Shown in pieces: positions 56,661 to 64,000 of a DNA stretch of 64,000 nt (the first letter of the stretch is position 1; each line of letters starts with the position of its first letter). The stretch spans positions 6,213,283 through 6,277,282 of the forward strand of contig JAGGNK010008226.1 in assembly GCA_017590115.1 (NCBI GenBank). Direction: 5' to 3'. Source of the stretch: Montifringilla adamsi (Eukaryota > Chordata > Aves > Passeriformes > Passeridae). Below the pieces are notes generated by a model, which made no database searches, had not been told where the DNA came from, and saw nothing but the letters and a program-made list of their open reading frames with translations. A program made the position numbers and the translations under genes.

Positions 56661-59505
56661 AGACCCATCAACAAACCACATCCTGTTATTACAGAATAGT
56701 TGCAGCCCCATATTCAGATCCTTTGAGCTCCAAAGCAGAAAATGAGACTGATAAAGACAATAATTCTGATATTCCAGGAGATCCAATGTTGCATCCTAAT
56801 GGAGCCCAATATTATGGAAGTGCAAAATTAATGTGGAACTCTCTTCAGACTGGTAAAGCACTTTAAAGCTGGGAGGGACTGAAATGCTGAATATTTGCTG
56901 TAAATGTGTATTTCAGAGGTAAAATGGAAAGTTAGATAAAATCTGTTCTCACAATAAGCTCTTGACAGCTCCAGAACCACTTGTACCAAACCAGTATTTT
57001 CTAGAAATAAATAGATAATTTAAATAATTCACTTAAATGCTTAAATAATTCACTTTTTGGCTACTGGCCCAAATAATTCCTGAGTCTGTTTGCCTTTCCT
57101 TTGAATTAAACACGAAGTGCTGAGTTTGGTTACAAAGGCTCCACACTTTGGTTGTTTTCCTGCAGAAAATGCATTTTCTGGGGAAATGTAGTGCTTTTCC
57201 AAAGCAAATTTGTCACTAGGTGGCAGGATCAGACTGTATTAGTGCCAGCACTGCTGAGGATTTATCCACTTATCTCTATTCCCTAAATACCCCTTTGATT
57301 GTACCCAGCGTTCAAAAGCATCAAAATGTTACAATAAACTCTAATAAATTACAATAAATTCTAATAAATGCAACGCTTTTTAATGAGGTATTTATTTTAA
57401 TAGCAGGTATACCATGCTGGACTCCAAAATCACTGAAATATTTCATTAATATTCCCTTTGGGATAAAACCTGTTCATTTCTGATAGAGTATTAGAAGTAT
57501 TTTGCTACTCAAATTTGTAATGATGTGTAAATAAAAACATGTTTGCTTTCCAAAGGTGTCTAATATTCAAATACTGCCTTACCCACATGTGCAAATGAGG
57601 TATTTATTGTGAAAATTGGGGGGTTTTTTGGCTCTAAATGCAATTTTCCTTTGAGAACCCCCAATTCCCAGCCCCAGTCAAAGATGTTAAAAATTAAATT
57701 TTTCCTGTGTGGGCCAGTTTGAAATCTCCCTGGTTGGGGACGTGGGTAAAACTGGAAAAACTCTGCTGTAATTGGCATTTTCATTCTGCTCTCCATTTAT
57801 TTCATCAAAAACAATCCTGGAGTTCCAGTCCTGGAATATTTTGGTGCCTGGATTTGAAAGATGGAGCAGCCAGGCAGAACCTGAGGAGATTTTCTTTTGA
57901 GGGATAAAGCAAATGTATGGGAAATATTAGAGGGACATCTCTGGTTACTTGCTGTGTGCTGAAATCTCTGGGATATTTGAAGGAGCAATTTAAATTTCAT
58001 TTTCAGAGATGTGCTACAAGTTGTGAGCCAAGAGTGTCCCACAGACATGGATTAAAGGTCACCAGCCCTAAAGGATCCCTCACTATGGCCCAGTTATCCC
58101 TGAGTTCCCTGCCAGAAAATAGCCCAGATTTTAAATTATAATGAAATTACTAATTCAAGGCTTCCTTATATAGGTTTAAATTTTAAAAAAAGAGCTTAAG
58201 AACAGGCATGAGGAGTCTGAACAGGCATGAGGAAAATAACATAATTTTACTTTAACACTCAGGTTAACTAATATGGACTAAAGTTATTCTGTAGATTAAA
58301 TTATAGGTATAAAATTCTCTAGCGTGCTGCCTGACACAATTCTAAAAATAAGGAATAAAATGTTCCTTTATTTCCTTTTTTTTTTTTTTTTTTTTTCTAA
58401 ATGATTTTTAAATTCATTTTTTCCTCAGCCAACTGCTGGTTGTCCAAGGTAAGCAGAAGCAAGTCTGGATTTTTTGTGGATTGAGGAAGGACATGGTTAT
58501 GATCCCAGTTTATATCAGTGGAAATCTAGACATGCATGTTCCTAAAATATTTTTGTCAGACTATATCTGCATTTCTTTTCAGGTGTCTGAGTCATGGGTC
58601 AGTGAATATTTTGCCTTGACTATGTCTTTAAGAACTTTGGAAGTTTTGAAAAACGGGTATTGCCCAGTGGGATGAGATCAATTACAGGAGGAATTTGGCA
58701 CCCAGAGTAACTTCTGGCAGTGGGGGATGCTCAGCAACCAGAAGAATGTGAATATTATTGACAATGAAAATTATAAATGCCTTTTTCCCCCAAAAAAGAC
58801 ATTCTTAGGTTTGAATAACATCTGCTTGAAAACAGCCAACTCACTCTCAAGTTTTTTTGTAAAACTTTTTCAGGAGTTTTACATATTTTTAGGTAACACC
58901 TGCAATGACTTCAGGAATCAGTTTTTTTACCAGGAGCCTTTTTCACTGAATCTCCAAGCTGGAATTGCAGTTTTTCCCACAGTGAAGGAGATCTCTCCTG
59001 AAATGTGAATATCTGTCTGTAGAGATGCTTTAAACTGATGGTGTTGTATGGAATATTTGAGACTTAGGTGAAATAAAGAAAGCTTAATTATATTCACTTG
59101 TTTTGAAGCAGAGCTCGCAAAGCTGGGATTTGCTTCTTCATGCATTTGCTACAAACCTTCAGCTCCACAAGTAATCAGAGCTTGGTTAAAATGACTTTTT
59201 TAGTTGAGAAGTATTGGATATGTTGCTCAGACCATCCCAGGCAGCACCTCACCTCTGCCACAACCTAAAATTGGGTTTTCTGTACAAGTTCTTGCTCATG
59301 GCTGCAGTGGCAGGGAAATGATTGCCGATGAATCCCCCCTGTCCCAGAGGCACACCTTGCTTCTGCTGGGCTCCATTTGTTCAGCCAATGCATCTCTGCT
59401 CTGCTTTACACTGAGGGGCTCAGGGGTCTGCACCAGCTTTTGCCGCCTCTTTGGACACTTTTCAACTGCATTTGAGCTTTTATATCTCACACCAGCACAC
59501 ACCTT

Positions 59506-59597
59506 AAATAATTTGGCTGTAGATATCTCATATATCCCATATGAATACCTTTAATAGTTTGGCTGTGGAGATCTCATATATCCACATATCCCCTATG
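59506..59597 (+). repeat. Imperfect tandem duplication, about 45 bp
   Basis: Two adjacent units containing TTTGGCTGT(A/G)GA-ATCTCATATATCC, each ending in a CCTATGAAT or CATATGAAT-type segment. Confidence 0.85.
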
Positions 59598-60264
59598 AAT
59601 GGTGTGTGGGTCTGTGTAAATCCACACATGGAATAAATAGGAAAAGAAGGATGGTTCAAGCCTGAAATAACTTCTTGCACCAACTGGGCTTTGTTACAGT
59701 CAATGTCTGATTAACACTCAAAATATTTTACCTCTGGTTTTTCAAATCATGTCTGCACATTATAAACAACAAGGAAGAATAGGTTTCTAATTTGTATTCA
59801 GCTGGAAAAATGTTCTATAAATCAGAAGAGAAGTTTGCTCTCCCCCTTTGGTGAAGTACAAGAGAATTCTGTTTCAATGAAGCATGCAATTTTAATCAAT
59901 TGTACCCTAAGAAAAGAAGACAAACAGCTGCTGCTGGTTAATTGGTGAATATCTCCACCAATGGACTCATCATTTATTCACTGCCTTCAATGCTGAAATA
60001 AAGGTGTTAGCACCCTGCAGTAGGACTGCCTGCACATTTGGGACTGAGCAGCTCAGACTGTACATGAAAAATTTATTCCAAGAGACAAAGATGTGACATT
60101 CACCCTCCCAGCTTCATTGTTTTCATCTAATAATCACATTTCCTGTGAAAAGTCACATCTCTTTGTGAAACCAAGGGAAAAACAAATTTAATCCCTCTAG
60201 CTGAAAGATTCATTTCTTGTTAGGAATGATACCAAGCTCTGGAGATTTCCCCTCTCTGACAGAG

Positions 60265-60400
60265 GGGTCTGGGGTAGAACCACAGGTTCCTGTGGGCTGC
60301 AAGGGACCCTCAGAAGTCCCTGGGTCCAGCCTTTGGCTCAGGTTGGACCCAGCTCCAGGTCCTGTTCAGTTGGGTTTTGGAGCTTCTCTGTGTTCTAAAT
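60265..60400 (-). mobile_element. Old CR1 fragment
   Basis: Reverse orientation: GCAAGGGACCCTCAGAAGTC, CTGGGTCCAGCCTTTGGCTC, then GTCCTGTTCAGTTGGGTTTT, which matches an older CR1 subfamily layout than the other copies here. Confidence 0.65.
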
Positions 60401-61070
60401 TTTTTCCCTCCATGGTAAAATAAATTGTTTTCTTACACCAAGTCAGAATTTCCCCCCATCCAGGGTGATTTCCATCTGTCCTTCACTGTGCACCTGGGGG
60501 AAGAGTCTCTCCATCATCTCTTTCCTTCCTCTCCTCCAGAGCCCCTCATTATTTCTCTTTATTTTCCACAGCCTCTCTGTTACTTTCATTCACAGCTCCG
60601 CTTTTGGGTTGGGATTTTGCCCTTCTCCCTCTTCTCTGACTGATCATTTGCAGTGGAGTTACAAACTCTTCCAGGGAAATACAGGAGTGAAATACAAAAC
60701 TTCAGCTTGACAAAGGTTGGTGTGATTCATTCTCCTTTCCTCCCTTTTCTCTCCAGTCTTGTTCCCTCCTGTATCCCCTTTTCTTTCATCCTCCTTGTAA
60801 GTAATTTTTGCAGCAGCTGTGCTCAGTTGTTCTGTTCTAATCTTTTGTTTTGCCCTTGCCTCTAGGTTTGTTCTTTGTATTTTGTTTTTGCAGTTTGCTT
60901 CTTTGAGCCTTCCTTGTCCTCATTTCCCCTCTCCATCCGTGGTGTGGCTGTTTGGGCTCCTCCACAAGATCCTGGGACTGTTCCAGTGCTGGGTTTTACC
61001 TGAAAATATTTCCTTTGGGTTGATATTGGCTTAATATTTCCTTTATCTGGCTGATACACAGAACCATAAA

Positions 61071-61208
61071 AATGTAAAATCTAAATATTTTACATTTACA
61101 AAATGTAAAATCCAAACAACAGCTCTAGGGTTTTTTGGGTTTTTTAAAGTAAAAATAAGTTAAAATTCAAGTTAAAATTCAAGTTAAAATAAGTTAAATA
61201 AGCTAAAA
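61071..61208. repeat. Short palindrome and 12-bp tandem repeat
   Basis: Inverted repeat AATGTAAAAT (61071-61080) with its complement at 61087-61096, then units of AAGTTAAAATTC at about 61147-61208. Confidence 0.8.
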
Positions 61209-64000
61209 TTTGTCAACTCAAAGGATACAAACACTTAATTTGATCCTGTTCTGTTTCCTTTAAAAGGTATTTTTAAGATGGGCTCTGCAGCCATTTCTAA
61301 GTCTGTGAAGAAGGTCATATCTGAAATATTTGACCCTAATAATGATATCAGATCTTGTAGAACTTTGAATAATCTGTCACATTAAACAGCAAACTGAGAA
61401 CTGGTGTTCTGTTGTTGAAGTAATAAAGTAAAACTAAATATCAGAGCATTATATTATTAAACATGAAGGTTAATCTTCTACAGCAGTGGCTTAATGCCGT
61501 GTAACTAAAATGAATGTTCCAACTATTTTTTGGAAAAAATTCTTTGTGCTTTGCTTTCTGTAGGAGAAGCAATGAATGGAGAAAAATTCCATTGGCTGTT
61601 ACAATGCAGAGGCTTTTTTTTTTTTAGATAATTCAAGGAGGGTAAGAAAATGTTCTGGTCTGCAAGAACAGATTTAGAAGCGCTAAATAGCTTTATTATG
61701 TTGTTTAAATGTTTTAATAATGGTGTTACACGATGTTCTGTAAATTTAATTTACATTATAATTGCTATTACAATGTTAAAATACCATCAATGAGATGCTA
61801 TTGTGCTTCCAAAATTCAATTATCAATGTATCTTCTTCTATATCAGGCTTAGCTGTTGTGTTTGCAAATTCTAGATAAAACTCACTCTGGAGGCATCCAT
61901 AGAGAGCTAAAAGGGAGAGAATACAGGAAGTGGAAAAGACAGGTATACTGAGAATTTATTTTTATGTGATATAGAAAGGCCATACAGATTTATCTAAAGA
62001 GAGGAGACTTTGGGTGCTCTTTATGTCCTTCTGAAGGTCTGCAGGGACTTGGCTCTACCCAATAATGGTATTTTTCCCTTCACTAATCCACGCATGTATT
62101 CTTAGATTTGCAAAGAAAGAAATCAAACAGAATTATTATCTTTATTTAAACCCATCTGTCCCGAGCTAAACTCTTTCAGACTTCCCCTTAACTGCCAGGT
62201 AATCAGCAGGCACTTTCCAGTGTCAGACCTCTCCCCTTCATGTGAATTTTGTGAAGAAAACCCATTTCTCTGTATTCAAAAGCAAAGATTCACTGTACCT
62301 CACTGTACACTCTGCTCTGCATCCTACTGATCATCTCCCCTTGGAGCTGGAGGTGGAATTGTGCCATTTTCACTGAAAATCCAAACTGCAGTCAAATGCC
62401 AGCCTCTGTTTGGTGGAGGTCAGGTTTAAAGTCCCTTTTCCTGAAGGATTAAAGAGCTGCAGTGAAGTAGCTCTGGCAGGTGAGTTCAGTGTGCAGCAGC
62501 TCTGCTTAAAGCAGAATGCTGAAGGAAGAGTGGCTCTGAATTAAATCAACCTGCATTAGGCACTGCTTTTCCTTTTCAGAATTTAAGGAATTTTCTGCAG
62601 ACCATCCAAAAACGTCGCTTTATTCTCTAGTGGGTAATTATGTCTTTAATTTCTAGGCTGTCACCAAACCTGGGGGTTAAAAGGGCCCAGCCAGGGCAGC
62701 CCAGGAGGCACAGAACCTCAGCACAAGGGCTTCTTTTGGGATTCAGCAGCTGCTTTTCCCAGAGCTGTAAATCCATGAAAACCCCTGTGTGCTGATTGCT
62801 GCATTGTCTGACACCCATCCAACCAGGCTGGCAATCACCAGCTCAGGATGGAGGGGAATTGGAGAAAATTGTTGTTGGCCTCCAGCAATCCCTGCTGAAC
62901 ACGTGAATTCCCGCTGAACATTTTCCTTAACTCTCTTGGCTTTTTCTTTCTCAGGCTCTGGTCATCCTCAGAAGTTATTTCTCTGAGCTGTAGCTTGGAA
63001 TTTCAGCTGTAGCTGTTGGAATTTTGTCCTGGGTGCTGGGACTGCTGCACAATTTTAATAATTCTTCCCCTTGGAGCATCCAAGTGTTTACCAAATACCT
63101 TCTGCTGATTTTCCCAGCATTTTGGTAACCAGAGCTGGTTTTCCTGGGCAGTTTGGAGCCCCACGGGCAGCTCTGCTGTCCTGCCTGGAAATCTGGGGAT
63201 TTGTGCAGAAGGGAACGGTGTGTCCTGCTTTCTTCATGGCCTGCCCATCATTCTGGGACTGCTGAATGTATTCCAAGAACCTGTGGGGTCACTGGTGAAC
63301 ACTGAAATGTCAAATATAGACATTTGAGAGAATGTCTGTATTGTCTCAAAATTGGTGAGATTTCTTTTGCATTTCTTGAAGTAGTGGATGTTTATGATGG
63401 TCTGTCTTTGCTTGGAAAAAAGCCAAGTTTTGTGTTGTGTTTTCATCTCTGTCAGAATAATTTGCAACCAAGGAGCCAGGGTTTGAAACCCTGCTTTGGG
63501 CTGAATTTTCTTCATTTACATTTTTACTACACATTTAGTAAATGTATTGATGTGGTATTGAATTATTATCTCAGTGATGGGGTGAGGCAGTAAAATGTTA
63601 TGTTTTGAATGACATTATACTTTGCTATTTCCAGGACAGCAAGGTTTTAAATGTGAGTTTAACCAGAGTGTCACTGCCACATTTCCATGGGGGTTGTTGT
63701 GCTTGCTGGTGGGATCAAATACATCCCAGTATTTGGAAAAGCACTGTGATGAATAGAAATTATTTCTCATTTAGAAGTGAAAAAACAAACAGAGCTGGAA
63801 CTTGGTTTTGATGTGATTGAGTGTTATTTGGCCAAGCATTGTGTTGAAGACTCATTAATTGAGACACTCCTACAGTTTTGTTAATTGTAACCTCTGAGAG
63901 ACAAGTACAGATAATTAATCACCTCTCAGATTTGGGCCTGACTGTAAAGCAAAGAACCAAAAAAAGAGAACTGCCTCAGTACAAACAGGTTTTCTACATA

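Larger units (their letters stand above)
46764..64000. other. No gene recognised: AT-rich DNA upstream of the DHX32 coding region
   Basis: Reading frames on both strands are short and show no protein family I know. In human the next gene is FANK1 (FN3 plus ankyrin repeats), which starts next to the DHX32 promoter; no ankyrin-like or FN3-like exon was found here, nor a CpG island like the one at 16.4-16.9 kb. The stretch may therefore still be DHX32 5' intron or plain intergenic DNA. It contains the repeats listed separately. Confidence 0.6.

Overview
This is a stretch of vertebrate nuclear DNA, almost certainly from a bird. The evidence is split genes with short introns, many truncated CR1 retrotransposon 3' ends (the dominant avian LINE), and LTR remnants of an avian type. 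The four genes match, exon by exon, the block known from human 10q26: EDRF1, UROS, BCCIP and DHX32. A songbird is plausible from the LTR remnants but not proven. I see no bacterial, plasmid or phage content and no CRISPR array, tRNA or rRNA.

Layout. The genes alternate in strand. EDRF1 (+) enters from the left with its last eight coding exons (121-5366). UROS (-) occupies 7462-14937 and meets EDRF1 tail to tail around 5950-5995. UROS and BCCIP (+, 16748-24212) are head to head across a CpG-rich island at about 16390-16930. BCCIP and DHX32 (-, 24627-46763) are again tail to tail, with polyadenylation signals about 200 bp apart. From 46764 to 64000 I find no exon; this is AT-rich intergenic or DHX32 5' intronic DNA holding minisatellites, short duplications and CR1 debris.

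Function. EDRF1 is an erythroid differentiation factor and UROS is the fourth enzyme of haem synthesis, so the left half pairs two genes important to red cells. BCCIP is a chaperone-like partner of BRCA2, p21 and ribosome assembly factors. DHX32 is a DEAH-family protein whose helicase motifs are degenerate. All coding joins were checked by reading frame: UROS totals 269 aa, BCCIP 307 aa and DHX32 about 748 aa, close to the mammalian lengths as I remember them.

Most notable points: two GC-AG introns among about 31 visible introns; absence of MMP21 from its mammalian position between EDRF1 and UROS; a perfect 20-bp inverted repeat in a BCCIP intron; a 16-copy 23/24-bp minisatellite; a suspicious T19-A18-T60 tract; and an LTR remnant with a duplicated TATA segment. 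I found no convincing undescribed multi-gene system; the region is mainly an ordinary conserved syntenic block with interesting local details.
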